Shown here piece after piece: positions 42,260 through 51,325 of a stretch of 64,000 nucleotides of DNA. Each line of letters opens with the position of its first letter. Within the stretch, counting starts at the first letter, position 1. The notes under the pieces were generated by a model. It worked only from the letters and a program-made list of their open reading frames with translations, did not search any database and had not been told where the DNA came from. This stretch comes from Nocardia amikacinitolerans NBRC 108937 (GTDB taxonomy: Bacteria > Actinomycetota > Actinomycetes > Mycobacteriales > Mycobacteriaceae), in NCBI RefSeq assembly GCF_001612615.1, contig NZ_BDAU01000011.1:248001-312000 (forward strand), given 5' to 3'. The translations under genes were made by a program, and so were the position numbers.

Positions 42260-43381
42260 TCACGATTTGTCGCCGGGCGCCTGAAGCAGCCGTGTTTGCA
42301 GTGCCAGATACAGCAACGCCGTATCGGCAGGAACCGCGAAGTCCGTGCCGGTGAGTCGCTCGATTCGCTTGAGGCGATGCAGGACTGTATTGCGGTGCAG
42401 GTGCAGCCGCTCCCCGACCGCCGACGTGGAGCCGCCGAGTTCGTACCAGGCCAGGGCGGTCCGCACGAGAGCATCGGCGTCGTCGGGATGGAGTCGGTCG
42501 AACGCGGCGAGGGCGTCCGAGAGAACGTCCGCGGCGAGTCCGGGATTCGCCGCGATCAGCGCACGCGCCGGGGACGAGGCATAGGTGTGGACTCCGGTGT
42601 CCGCCTCGCTCAGGCATCGGAAGGCGAGACGTGCTTGGTCGAGTGCGGTGGGCGTGGCCACGAGGTCGGTGAACGGCTTGCTCGCACCGGCTCGCGTTCG
42701 CACGGTGTCCAGCGCGCGGTGCAGCGTGGCAGGCGAGACCGCGGCGGCAAGGGTGACTCGGTCCTCGGCGAGACGGGTGCGCACGGTGGTGACCCCGGTC
42801 GCGGCCAGGCGCATGTCGCCGACCACGACGACGAACGTGGCTCCGGGGGGCAGGCGCATCCTGCTGCCCAAGTCCGCACGCTGCGTCGGCGGGAAGCTCG
42901 GATCCAGCAGCGCCCGCAGCAACCGTTGATCGGGTTGTTCGGTCCCCGCGACCACTACACGCCGGTAGGCGTCGGCCGCCGCGACGGAATACTCGTCGAC
43001 GGTGGCCCACATCAGCGTGGACAGCTGAGGTAGCGCGGGACGGTCGTCGTGATCGGCGCGTTCGACGATGATGTCCCAGAACGCCAAGCCCGCGAGGCGG
43101 AAGGCGTGCAGCAAACTGTCCAGCGGGATGCCACGTTCGGCCTTGAGGCGACCGGCTCCGCGAGCGGGTTCCAGCGAATACGGCCCTCCGCCAAGGGCAT
43201 CCAGCAGCGCCGCGAGGCTGTCGGCAACGAGGACGGACAATTCGTGATGATCGAGTGCGGCGTCGCCGTAGTCCCCGTCGTCGTTTTCGATTCTGGCGGT
43301 GACCTTTTCGGCGATCGCGGCGAGATCCGCGCGCAGCTCGCGAAGGAGGCGCGGGCGCTCGGCGTGCGTGTTCTGGGTCAC
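42260..43381 (-). CDS. PucR/CdaR-type transcriptional regulator
   Basis: A 373-residue regulator. The C-terminal PucR helix-turn-helix is distinctive: SAVGERLHLHRNTVLHRLKRIERLTG. The middle contains a GGDEF-like CdaR segment (ATFVVVVGDMRLAAT, VHTYASSPARALIAANP). The N-terminal third is helical, an RsbRD/RsbT-like sensor type (GYDVADL-like helices, RGIPLDSLLHAFRLAGLAFWD). GTG at 43381. Divergent from a SnoaL-like gene, a plausible target. Effector unknown. Confidence 0.84.
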   Translation of the reverse strand: MTQNTHAERPRLLRELRADLAAIAEKVTARIENDDGDYGDAALDHHELSVLVADSLAALLDALGGGPYSLEPARGAGRLKAERGIPLDSLLHAFRLAGLAFWDIIVERADHDDRPALPQLSTLMWATVDEYSVAAADAYRRVVVAGTEQPDQRLLRALLDPSFPPTQRADLGSRMRLPPGATFVVVVGDMRLAATGVTTVRTRLAEDRVTLAAAVSPATLHRALDTVRTRAGASKPFTDLVATPTALDQARLAFRCLSEADTGVHTYASSPARALIAANPGLAADVLSDALAAFDRLHPDDADALVRTALAWYELGGSTSAVGERLHLHRNTVLHRLKRIERLTGTDFAVPADTALLYLALQTRLLQAPGDKS

Positions 43382-43578
43382 TGCGGTCAACCTAGCGCCC
43401 GTTGTGTCTGCGCACAACGGAGACGTTCGAAGAGGAGGCGCGCGCCCGTCGCCACGACGGACGGCTCCCCGCGACACTGAAGTCCCTGAGTGGCCACAGC
43501 GTCCAGAGTGACTCGCGCAGAACACCTCTCAGGTCACATCGACGAAAACGACTGCTACTGCGATCGGAGTTGGCCCCC

Positions 43579-43968
43579 ATGACCACTGCCACGCGCGAAT
43601 TGTTCGAGCGCTACCACGCGTGCTGGGCGGACCGCGACCCGGACCGAATCATCGAACTCCACACCGCCGACTCGGTATTCCACCTGCACTCGGGCCAGGA
43701 ACCCGCCCGAGGCCGCGCCGCCATCCGCGAGGCCGCGGCGGGAACCTTCGCCCTGGTTCCCGACCTGACCTTCCAGCTGATCTCCTTGCGCGTCGGAGAC
43801 GATTTCTGGGTGGTCCAATGGCAGCTGACCGGAACCTCGGCCGCCGGCAATCGCGTGTGCGTCGACCTCGCGGACTATGTCCTCGTCGAGGACGGTGCCG
43901 TCAAGGAGAAGCACTCCTACGTCGACGGGGTCGCCATGCAGGCCGCGCTCACGCCGCAGCCCAGCTGA
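43579..43968 (+). CDS. SnoaL-like/NTF2-fold small protein
   Basis: A 129-residue NTF2-like protein. RELFERYHACWADRDPDRIIELHTADSVF is the usual SnoaL opening and the later strands (FWVVQWQLTGTSAAG, YVLVEDGAVKEKHSYVDG) complete the cone-shaped fold. Such proteins are polyketide cyclases, isomerases or binding proteins. GGAG lies 10 bases before the ATG. Divergent from the PucR regulator, which may control it. The stop adjoins the convergent enoyl-CoA hydratase gene. Function cannot be narrowed. Confidence 0.8.
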   Translation: MTTATRELFERYHACWADRDPDRIIELHTADSVFHLHSGQEPARGRAAIREAAAGTFALVPDLTFQLISLRVGDDFWVVQWQLTGTSAAGNRVCVDLADYVLVEDGAVKEKHSYVDGVAMQAALTPQPS

Positions 43969-44748
43969 CTAATCGGGCCACACGGGTGGGCGCTTCGCCA
44001 GGAAGGCGGCCATCCCTTCGCGGGCGCCGGGTACTTGGGCGGCGGCGGCCATGACTTCGAGGGCGAGCGCGTAGGCGTCCGCTTCGGGGCGGTCGAGTTG
44101 GGCGTAGAGGGTGCGTTTGCCGAGGGCCTTGCTGGCCCGGCTGCCCCGGGTCGCGCGGGCGAGCAGCTCGTCCACGGCCGTGTCCAGCTCGGCGTCCGGC
44201 ACCGCGCGGTTGATCAGGCCCCACCGTTCGGCGGTGCGGGCGTCGATCGGGTCGCCGGTGAGGGCCAGTTCCATCAGCCGTTTGCGGCCGACCGAGCGAG
44301 CCACCGGCACCGCGGGCGTGTGGCAGAACCAGCCGCCCTTGCCGCCGGGCAGCGCGAAACCGGCCGATTCGGCGGCGACGGCCAGATCGCAGGAGGCCAC
44401 CAGCTGGCAGCCCGCGGCCGTGGCCAGACCGTGCACCCGGGCGATCACTACTTGCGGCACCGACTGGATGGTCGACATGAGTTCGGTGCACAGCGTGAGC
44501 AGTTCCCGCACGCCGAGCAGGTCGCGGGCGGCGACATCGGCGAAATCGTGTCCGGCGGAGAACACCGGGCCCTGTGCCCCGAGCACGATCCCGGTGGCGT
44601 CGGTTTCGCCCGCGGCTCGGAACGAGGCGAGCAGTTCGGCCAGGTGCTCACCCGACAGCGCGTTGCGTCGGTCCGGCCGGTTCATGGTGATGCGCACCGT
44701 GTCGCCGTCCCGCGCGACCAGCACGTGCCGATACTCCAAGGCGGTCAT
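43969..44748 (-). CDS. Enoyl-CoA hydratase/isomerase family protein
   Basis: A 259-residue crotonase-fold protein. VRITMNRPDRRNALSGEHL is the CoA-binding start; GPVFSAGHDFADVA and HGLATAAGCQLVASCDLAVAA form the oxyanion-hole loops. In the second catalytic position the segment FALPGGKGGWFCHTP lacks the usual Glu of hydratases, so isomerase, hydrolase or lyase chemistry is as likely as hydration. ATG at 44748 with GGTGGAGAT upstream. Single gene. Confidence 0.83.
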   Translation of the reverse strand: MTALEYRHVLVARDGDTVRITMNRPDRRNALSGEHLAELLASFRAAGETDATGIVLGAQGPVFSAGHDFADVAARDLLGVRELLTLCTELMSTIQSVPQVVIARVHGLATAAGCQLVASCDLAVAAESAGFALPGGKGGWFCHTPAVPVARSVGRKRLMELALTGDPIDARTAERWGLINRAVPDAELDTAVDELLARATRGSRASKALGKRTLYAQLDRPEADAYALALEVMAAAAQVPGAREGMAAFLAKRPPVWPD

Positions 44749-44792
44749 ATCTCCACCGTAGAGCTCCATGAGGGACCGGCACGAGTCTTGTT

Positions 44793-45434
44793 TCAGCCGC
44801 GGTGCGGCCCAGGGTCGTTCGGACGCGGTCCCGTCGCGGGATTGTTCCACGAAGTGGGTGCGTCGGGTCCTGCCGTGTCGGCCGCGCGGCGCTGCCTGTC
44901 CGCTTCGGCGGCTCTGGCATCGACCTCGCGTCGCGCGAAAGCGATATCGCGTGGGCTCCGCACCGACAACCGGCCGAGCGAGGTCGCGGCGAAGAACAGG
45001 ATCAGCGCGCCGAGACCGTAGAAGTAGGTCAGTTGCAGCGCCGCGCGCTTCCAGTCGGACGTGGCGACCGGATCACCGACGTTCCCGATTCCCAGCGGGT
45101 CAGCCAGTAGCGGCCCGATGACGAACCAGAACCCGGCCGCCACTCCCAGCCACGCGCCGAAGCTCGCCACCAGACGGTTGCGGCTCACCAACATGAGCAG
45201 TCCGCCGATGACCGCGGCGGCGCCGGGCAGTACTTCGAGCCACCCACGCGCCGCGGTCCACACCCACGGCTCGTCCGGAGTGAAGGCGAAATCGAAGTAC
45301 GGCCCGAGGAACGGGATGAGCGCACCCCAGACGCCCAGCAGGAGTACCGCGAGCCCGCCGACGGCGCCCCGGCTACGCGGAATCCGGAGCGGGCGCCCGC
45401 GATCGGCGGGCACATTGGCATGGGTGTCCCTCAT
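44793..45434 (-). CDS. Four-helix membrane protein, unknown
   Basis: A 213-residue integral membrane protein. Hydrophobic stretches VGGLAVLLLGVWGALIPFLG, LPGAAAVIGGLLMLVS, FGAWLGVAAGFWFVIGPLL and LTYFYGLGALILFFAATSL predict four helices, followed by a charged Arg/Ala-rich cytoplasmic tail of about 50 residues. Similar unnamed proteins occur in Streptomyces and Nocardia, but I know of no function. It lies downstream of the lipoprotein gene on the same strand with a 112-bp gap. Confidence 0.65.
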   Translation of the reverse strand: MRDTHANVPADRGRPLRIPRSRGAVGGLAVLLLGVWGALIPFLGPYFDFAFTPDEPWVWTAARGWLEVLPGAAAVIGGLLMLVSRNRLVASFGAWLGVAAGFWFVIGPLLADPLGIGNVGDPVATSDWKRAALQLTYFYGLGALILFFAATSLGRLSVRSPRDIAFARREVDARAAEADRQRRAADTAGPDAPTSWNNPATGPRPNDPGPHRG

Positions 45435-45546
45435 GACGCCTCCATTCGTCGAGGTAGGTGCATTGACCGCCTACCCCTTGTGCACCGCGATACGCACGAA
45501 CGCCGCGGGCGGGTCCGCAGCCGCCGCGTGACCGGACCCGCGCGTT

Positions 45547-46011
45547 CTAGCCGCCGAAGCCCACCAGGGCGGAGGCGAGGTCCGGGACTTCCAGCACCTC
45601 CAGTGCCTGCTGACGGACGTCGGGGCAGGTCTGCGTGGTGACCGTGTCGACGATCGTCTTGTCCTGGACGACGTCGTCGGTCAGCTCGTTGCGGGCCGCC
45701 CAGTTCTGCACGGTTCCGTTGAAGGTGGTCTTGGCGATCGTCGAACCCTGGTCGCGCCAGTTGTCGAGTTCGGGCTCGATCATGTCGCACAGTTGCTGAC
45801 TGGCTTCGGAGCTGATCTCGGCGCCATTCGTAGGCGAGGTCGCCGGGGTGGTGGTCGGCTGTGTCGTCGTCATGGGCAGTGTGGTCATGGGGGTGGTTGT
45901 GTCCTGCGCGGCGTCGTCGCCGTTGTCACCGCAGCCGGTGAGGACGATGCTCGCGGCCACTGTCCCGGCGACGAGAACGGAGCGGGTAATTCGACTCCGA
46001 TTGGCGATCAT
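45547..46011 (-). CDS. Secreted lipoprotein, unknown
   Basis: A 154-residue exported lipoprotein. Signal peptide with twin Arg region RSRITRSVLVAG and lipobox VLTGC (Cys27), then a Thr/Pro-rich low-complexity linker (residues about 38-70), then a helical domain with two Cys (QQLCDMIEPELDNW, TTQTCPDVRQQALEVLE) likely joined by a disulfide. ATG at 46011 after GAAGGAG. No family recognised; small lipoproteins of this type are common in Nocardia and mycobacteria. Confidence 0.78.
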   Translation of the reverse strand: MIANRSRITRSVLVAGTVAASIVLTGCGDNGDDAAQDTTTPMTTLPMTTTQPTTTPATSPTNGAEISSEASQQLCDMIEPELDNWRDQGSTIAKTTFNGTVQNWAARNELTDDVVQDKTIVDTVTTQTCPDVRQQALEVLEVPDLASALVGFGG

Positions 46012-46400
46012 GTCATCTCCTTCTGGTCGAGTCGTTAGGTCTCCCGATCGGGAGCCCAGGGGAACACCGTTCAGCATTGGATGCTCGAGCGTTGGACATC
46101 TCTGACAACTCGGATTCTGTGACACGACTTCGTCGACATCGTGTACCCGGCCTGGGACTCGGCGCGCTCGAGACAAGTGGATCGCGGGATTGAAAGCCGA
46201 GCCGTTCGACCGGGTGCGAGGCAGTTCATCGGAATTGTGCCGGGCAAGCGGGCAACTCGTGGCGCATTCCGGAGATTTCTCGTGGAGATCCCGTGGTGGT
46301 AACAATCGTTGGTGGCCGCGTGCAAAGCTGCTAAATTTGCCGAGATTCGCCGTCGACATGCCCGTTTCTACGACCTCGAACGTCAGGGAGAGGCAGGACG
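46012..46400. other. Divergent intergenic region before the ADH operon
   Basis: About 390 bp with no gene I can support. It must hold the promoters of the lipoprotein (minus) and of the alcohol dehydrogenase (plus). The only clear site is GGAGAGGC, 6-13 bases before the dehydrogenase ATG. Confidence 0.4.
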
Positions 46401-47453
46401 ATGAAGGCGTTCGTCATGAAGGAGATCGGGTCGGTGGGGTTCACCGAGAAACCCGTTCCGGAGCCCGGCCCATTCGACGCCGTCGTGCGGACCACAACGG
46501 CCCTCATTTGCACCTCCGACTCGCATACCGTCCAGGGCGGTATCGGTCCACGCGAGAACCTGACCTTGGGTCACGAGGCCGTTGGCGTCGTGCACGCGGT
46601 CGGCAGCGAGGTGCGGCACATTCGTCCGAACGACCGCGTCCTTGCCGGTGCGATCACCCCGGATTGGGGCGATGCGGCCGCGCAGAACGGGTTCCCCTCG
46701 CAATCGGGTGGACCGCTCGGCGGCTTCAAATTCGCGAACTCCAAGGATGGCGTCTTCGCCGAGTACTTTCACGTCAACGATGCCGACGCCAATCTCGCCG
46801 TCATCCCGGACGGTATTCCGGACGAGTGGGCGGTGTACTGCTCCGACATGCTGTCGACCGGATTCATGGGCGCGGAGAAGGGCAACATCCCGATCGGCGG
46901 CACCGTGGCGGTCCTGGCTCAGGGGCCGGTCGGCTTGATGTCGACGGCGGGAGCGAAATTGCGGGGCGCCGGTCTGATCATCGGCGTGGAGTCGGTACCG
47001 GCGCGTCAAGCGTTGGCGCGCAGGTACGGTGCCGGCGAGATCATCGATTTCACGAGCGAGGACGTCGTCGAGCGGGTGCTCGAACTGACCGGCGGTGAGG
47101 GCGTCGACACCGCGATCGAAGCGCTCGGCGCCGACGTCACGTTCCAGACCGCGGTGAAGATCACCAAGCCGGGCGGAACGATCTCCAACGTCGGATATTT
47201 CGGCGACGGAGAATTCGTCCGAATCCCCCGGGTGGAATGGGGAGTCGGCATGGCGGACAAGACGATCGCGACCGGACTGTGTCCGGGCGGGCGGCTCCGT
47301 ATGGAGCGTCTGCTGCGCATCCTGGAGTCCGGCCAGGTCGATCCGACGCCGATGACGACACACGAATTCGCTTTCGACGACATGGAGCAGGCGTTCGAGG
47401 TGTCGGACAAGAAACTCGACGACGTCGTGAAGGTGCTGATTCGTTTCGGCTGA
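46401..47453 (+). CDS. Zinc alcohol dehydrogenase, secondary-alcohol (TBADH) type
   Basis: A 350-residue medium-chain dehydrogenase that aligns along its length with the isopropanol/secondary alcohol dehydrogenase of Thermoanaerobacter brockii. Catalytic zinc ligands are Cys37 (ICTSDSH), His58-Glu59 (LGHEA) and Asp149 (CSDM). The four-Cys structural zinc lobe is absent, as in that group. The coenzyme loop reads GVESVPAR, where the NADP-using relative has GSRP; the Glu suggests NAD. Reaction: secondary alcohol to ketone. It precedes the GH15 gene by 37 bp and may share its transcript. Confidence 0.88.
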   Translation: MKAFVMKEIGSVGFTEKPVPEPGPFDAVVRTTTALICTSDSHTVQGGIGPRENLTLGHEAVGVVHAVGSEVRHIRPNDRVLAGAITPDWGDAAAQNGFPSQSGGPLGGFKFANSKDGVFAEYFHVNDADANLAVIPDGIPDEWAVYCSDMLSTGFMGAEKGNIPIGGTVAVLAQGPVGLMSTAGAKLRGAGLIIGVESVPARQALARRYGAGEIIDFTSEDVVERVLELTGGEGVDTAIEALGADVTFQTAVKITKPGGTISNVGYFGDGEFVRIPRVEWGVGMADKTIATGLCPGGRLRMERLLRILESGQVDPTPMTTHEFAFDDMEQAFEVSDKKLDDVVKVLIRFG

Positions 47454-47489
47454 GCAGGCCACTTGACCTTCTTCTGGGGAAGAGCTGAG

Positions 47490-49316
47490 ATGCACGATCC
47501 CGATCCACCATTCAGGCCGATTCGCCGCCGAGACGGGTACCTCCCGCTCGAGGACTACGGACTGATCGGAGACGGCGCGACGGCCGCTCTCGCCGGCGTG
47601 GACGGCACTATTCCTTGGCTGTGCATTCCCAGGTTCGACGCGGAGCCACTGTTCTGCGGACTGCTCGATCACGCGCGTGGCGGAACGTTCACCGTCGCCC
47701 CGGCGAACGTGCTCGAAGGCCGTCAGCGGTATCAACCCGACACCGGCGTCCTGGAAACCGAGATGCGCTGTGCCACCGGCGTCGTCCGGCTGTCCGATGC
47801 GATGGCTGTGCGCTCCGGCGCCGACCTGCGCGACGACGCTCCGGCCAACCGCGCCGAACTCGTTCGCTCCGCGATCGTCGTCGACGGACACGTCCGGGTG
47901 AACGTGGATGTCGCACCGCGCGGCGGTGGCGAGGTCAGGCCGGTGTTCAGCGGTCTCGAGATCCGCGCGAAATCGCAACCGGGCCTGCGCCTGCATCTGC
48001 GCGGCAACCGGCCGCTGACCGGCCTGCACAGCACCTACGACCTGGAACAGGGAGAACGGCTGGACCTGGTGCTGTCCTGGGGACGGTTCCATCGACACCA
48101 TCGGTTCGACGCCTCGTCGATGCTGCACGACACCGCGAGCGCCTGGCGATTCTGGTTGACGGGCTGCAGCTACGACGGTCCGCGAGAACCTCTGGTCCGG
48201 CGCGCCGCGATCACCCTCAAACTGTGCGACCACTGGGTCAACGGCTCCGTCGTCGCCGCACCCACCTCCTCGCTCCCCGCGCCGATCGGCGGCGTCCGCA
48301 ACTGGGACTACCGCTATGTCTGGATTCGCGACGCGTCCTACGCCGTATATGCCTTGCGGCGCATCGGCTTTCACGGTGAGGCCGACGCGTTCCTCGGATG
48401 GGTTCTCGACGCGTTCGAACGCAGCGACGGACTTCGCATCATGTACGACATCGACGGCGACCCCGTGCCCGACGAGACCGAGGCCGCCGATCTGGAAGGC
48501 TACCGGCGCTCGGCTCCCGTCCGCTGGGGTAACGGGGCCGCCGACCAACGCCAGCACGACCTCTACGGCGAGATTCTCGACTGCGCCGACCAGTGGCTGC
48601 GCTCCGGCGGGGAGATTCAGCCAGACCTGTGGCCGAGCCTGGCTCGCTTGGCGGATGCGGCCGGTCGATCATGGGAGGAACCGGATCAAGGCATCTGGGA
48701 AGTGCGCAGCCGAGGCCGTGCGTTCACCTACAGTGCCGCACTGTGCGAGGTCGCGCTGGATCGAGCCGCCTCGATCGGCGAACGCTTCCGTCTGCCAGGG
48801 CCGGTCGGCACGTGGCGCGCGACCGCCGCGCACATCCGCGAATCCATCCTGAAACGCGCGTGGGACGAACGCGCGCAGACACTCAGCGCACATCTCGACG
48901 GCGGTGGCGCCGTGGATGCCAGCCTGCTGGCGCTGCCCCTACGGCATGTCGTCCCCGCCGGTCACCCGCGCATGGTGGCGACAACCGCGGCCGTGGCCGA
49001 TCGCCTCGGCGCCGGAAACGGTTTGCTGTACCGCTATCTGCACGACGAATCACCCGACGGCCTGCCGGGTGACGAGGGCGCCTTCGTCCTGTGCAGTTTT
49101 TGGCTGGTCGACAACCTGACCATGCAAGGCCGCATCGAGGAAGCCGAGCAGCTCTACGACTCACTGTGCGATCGCGCAAGCACACTGGGCCTGTTCTCCG
49201 AACAGATCGATCCCTCCACCGGTGCGTTCATGGGCAACTTCCCTCAGGCGTTCAGCCACATCGGCGTCATCGCCAGTGGTGTGAACCTCGCACGCGCGAA
49301 GGCGGACCGACGATGA
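47490..49316 (+). CDS. GH15 glucoamylase/trehalase-like enzyme
   Basis: A 608-residue glycoside hydrolase of family 15. An N-terminal beta-sandwich (PLEDYGLIGDGATAALAGVDGTIPWLCIPRFD) leads to the (alpha/alpha)6 barrel with NWDYRYVWIRDASYAVYALRRIGF, the QHDLYGEILDCADQWL Glu and the second catalytic Glu region GLPGDEGAFVLCSFWL. Actinobacterial members are often trehalases. No signal peptide, so it acts on cytosolic trehalose or maltooligosaccharide and releases glucose. ATG at 47490 after GGGGAAGAG; its stop overlaps the next gene (ATGA), linking glucose release to glucose oxidation. Confidence 0.88.
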   Translation: MHDPDPPFRPIRRRDGYLPLEDYGLIGDGATAALAGVDGTIPWLCIPRFDAEPLFCGLLDHARGGTFTVAPANVLEGRQRYQPDTGVLETEMRCATGVVRLSDAMAVRSGADLRDDAPANRAELVRSAIVVDGHVRVNVDVAPRGGGEVRPVFSGLEIRAKSQPGLRLHLRGNRPLTGLHSTYDLEQGERLDLVLSWGRFHRHHRFDASSMLHDTASAWRFWLTGCSYDGPREPLVRRAAITLKLCDHWVNGSVVAAPTSSLPAPIGGVRNWDYRYVWIRDASYAVYALRRIGFHGEADAFLGWVLDAFERSDGLRIMYDIDGDPVPDETEAADLEGYRRSAPVRWGNGAADQRQHDLYGEILDCADQWLRSGGEIQPDLWPSLARLADAAGRSWEEPDQGIWEVRSRGRAFTYSAALCEVALDRAASIGERFRLPGPVGTWRATAAHIRESILKRAWDERAQTLSAHLDGGGAVDASLLALPLRHVVPAGHPRMVATTAAVADRLGAGNGLLYRYLHDESPDGLPGDEGAFVLCSFWLVDNLTMQGRIEEAEQLYDSLCDRASTLGLFSEQIDPSTGAFMGNFPQAFSHIGVIASGVNLARAKADRR

Positions 49317-50683
49317 TCCAACGACTCGTCATCTTCGGCGGCACAGGCGATCTGACCGGACGCTATCTCCTGCCGGGCCTGGCCGCATTGCACGGGGCCG
49401 GCGAACTCGATACGCGTTTCGAGCTCGTCTGCGCGGATCTGAAAGATTGGGACGACAAGCAGTTCCGGGCATGGGTCGCCGACCAACTCGACCAGCATGC
49501 AGCGAATACGGAAGGCGTGAGCAGACGAGCGATCACCGCCGCCGCACGATACCGGCGAGCCGACATCCAGAATCCGCTCGAGGTGGCCGAGGCGATCGCC
49601 GGTGCGGGTCCGGTGGCTGTCTATCTGGCGCTGGCTCCGGCGTTGTTCCCCATGGCGATCCGAACGCTGCACGACGCGCACCTGCCCGACGGCAGCCGGA
49701 TCGTGCTCGAGAAACCGTTCGGCGTCGACCTCGCCAGCGCCGAGACCCTCAATCAACTGCTGGCGGATCTGGTACCGGAACAGGCAGTCTTCCGGGTGGA
49801 CCACTTTCTCGCCATGACGACCGTGCAGAACCTGCTCGGCAGCAGGCTGGCCAATCGCGTCCTCGAATCCCTGTGGAACAGTGCGCATATCGCCAAGGTC
49901 GAGATCACCTGGGACGAGACGCTCACGGTCGAGGGCAGGGCCGGGTACTACGACAATGTCGGGGCGCTCGAGGACATGGTGCAGAACCATCTCCTGCAAT
50001 TGCTGTGCCTGGTGGCCATGGAGCCGCCGATCTCGGTGTCCGAACGGGATCTGCGCGACCGCAAGCTCGACGTGCTGCGGTCGATACGGCCCCTCACCGA
50101 CGACGACATACCGCACCGCACCCGGCGGGCCCGCTACAGCGCGGGCACGATCGGCGATCGCAGTGTCCCGTCCTATGTCGACGAGCCCGGTGTCGACCCG
50201 CAACGGTGCACCGAGACTTTCGCCGAAATCGAACTGGCACTTGACAATTGGCGATGGTCGGGAACGTCCTTCGTGCTGCGCACCGGCAAAGCCCTCGGCG
50301 CCGACCGCAAGGAGGTCGCGGTCCACTTTCGTCCCGTCCCCCACTTGCCCTTCGGCCACGATGGGTCGACCGCGCCGAACATCCTGCGCTTCACGCTCGA
50401 CCCCGAAAGCCTCACCCTCGCCCTGACGGTCGTAGGGCCCACCGCGGGGACTCTGGTCCCGCTCAGCATGACGGCACCGATTCAACCACCGGAACTTCCC
50501 GCCTACGGACGGCTCCTGCTGGACGTTCTGATCGGAAACGCGGCCCTGTCCATCCGCGGCGACGAAGCCGAACAGGCGTGGCGGGTTGTCACTCCGATCA
50601 TCTCCGCCTGGTCCCGCGACCTCGTGCCTCTCGACCACTACCCGGCGGGCTCGGTCGTCCCGCCCCGCGCCCACCGCCTATGA
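49313..50683 (+). CDS. Zwf-family (G6PDH-like) dehydrogenase with altered sugar-phosphate site
   Basis: A 456-residue homologue of glucose-6-phosphate dehydrogenase. Kept: coenzyme site FGGTGDLTGRYLLPGL, EKPFG (Lys134), catalytic His226 in MVQNHLLQL, and RTGK with a second Lys near the C-terminus. Altered: the signature that normally reads R-I-D-H-Y-L-G-K-E is RVDHFLAMT here (161-169). The Tyr and Lys that hold the substrate phosphate are Phe165 and Met168. It lies between a glucose-releasing GH15 enzyme and gluconokinase, with ATGA overlaps to both. It may oxidise free glucose rather than glucose 6-phosphate (inference). Size slightly short for Zwf. Confidence 0.85.
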   Translation: MIQRLVIFGGTGDLTGRYLLPGLAALHGAGELDTRFELVCADLKDWDDKQFRAWVADQLDQHAANTEGVSRRAITAAARYRRADIQNPLEVAEAIAGAGPVAVYLALAPALFPMAIRTLHDAHLPDGSRIVLEKPFGVDLASAETLNQLLADLVPEQAVFRVDHFLAMTTVQNLLGSRLANRVLESLWNSAHIAKVEITWDETLTVEGRAGYYDNVGALEDMVQNHLLQLLCLVAMEPPISVSERDLRDRKLDVLRSIRPLTDDDIPHRTRRARYSAGTIGDRSVPSYVDEPGVDPQRCTETFAEIELALDNWRWSGTSFVLRTGKALGADRKEVAVHFRPVPHLPFGHDGSTAPNILRFTLDPESLTLALTVVGPTAGTLVPLSMTAPIQPPELPAYGRLLLDVLIGNAALSIRGDEAEQAWRVVTPIISAWSRDLVPLDHYPAGSVVPPRAHRL

Positions 50684-51222
50684 ATCCGTCGGACCATCCC
50701 CCGCAGTGCGTCGTCGTCATGGGTGTTTCCGGAACCGGGAAGACGACGATCGCTCGCCTTCTGGCGAGCAGACTCGGCATCCCCTTCGCCGACGCGGACG
50801 ATTTCCACCCGCCTGCCAACATCGCCAAAATGTCCTCGGGCGCCCCGCTGGACGACGCCGATCGCGAACCCTGGCTCACCGATGTCGGCCGGTGGCTGCG
50901 CGACCGATACACCGCGGGCACCGGCGGCGTGGTCGCCTGCTCGGCGCTCAAACGGCGCTACCGCGACATACTCCACGCCTCAGCCCCGCCGGTGTTCTTC
51001 CTGCTCCTGACCGCCGACCGCGAACAACTGATCGAGCGGATGACGAAGCGCGGGGATCACTACATGCCCCTGTCGCTGCTCGATTCCCAACTGGACGCGC
51101 TCGAACCATTGCAACCCAGCGAACAGGGCGCCGTCCTCTCGGCCGATCGAGCGCCCGAGGACATCGCCGAGGCGGCGGTCGTGCTTTTCCGAAAAGCCGC
51201 TGGCGCATCGGGAGCCGGATAA
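50680..51222 (+). CDS. gntK: Gluconokinase, GntK type
   Basis: A 180-residue P-loop kinase that makes 6-phosphogluconate from gluconate and ATP. Walker A GVSGTGKTT; the GntK-specific DADDFHPPANIAKMSSG substrate loop; DDADREPWL; CSALKRRYRD; and RGDHYMPLSLLDSQ, all diagnostic. It starts in the stop of the Zwf-like gene (ATGA). With the two upstream genes it completes a route from disaccharide through gluconate to the pentose-phosphate pathway. Confidence 0.93.
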   Translation: MNPSDHPPQCVVVMGVSGTGKTTIARLLASRLGIPFADADDFHPPANIAKMSSGAPLDDADREPWLTDVGRWLRDRYTAGTGGVVACSALKRRYRDILHASAPPVFFLLLTADREQLIERMTKRGDHYMPLSLLDSQLDALEPLQPSEQGAVLSADRAPEDIAEAAVVLFRKAAGASGAG

Positions 51223-51325
51223 CTCCAAGTCCTGACGGCGACTTTCGGCGGACACGTACTCCGTAGTCGCTGTGCGGTCGCGCCAATGCCGGGCAGGTCT
51301 GCGGATACTCGGCGAGGCCGGGACC

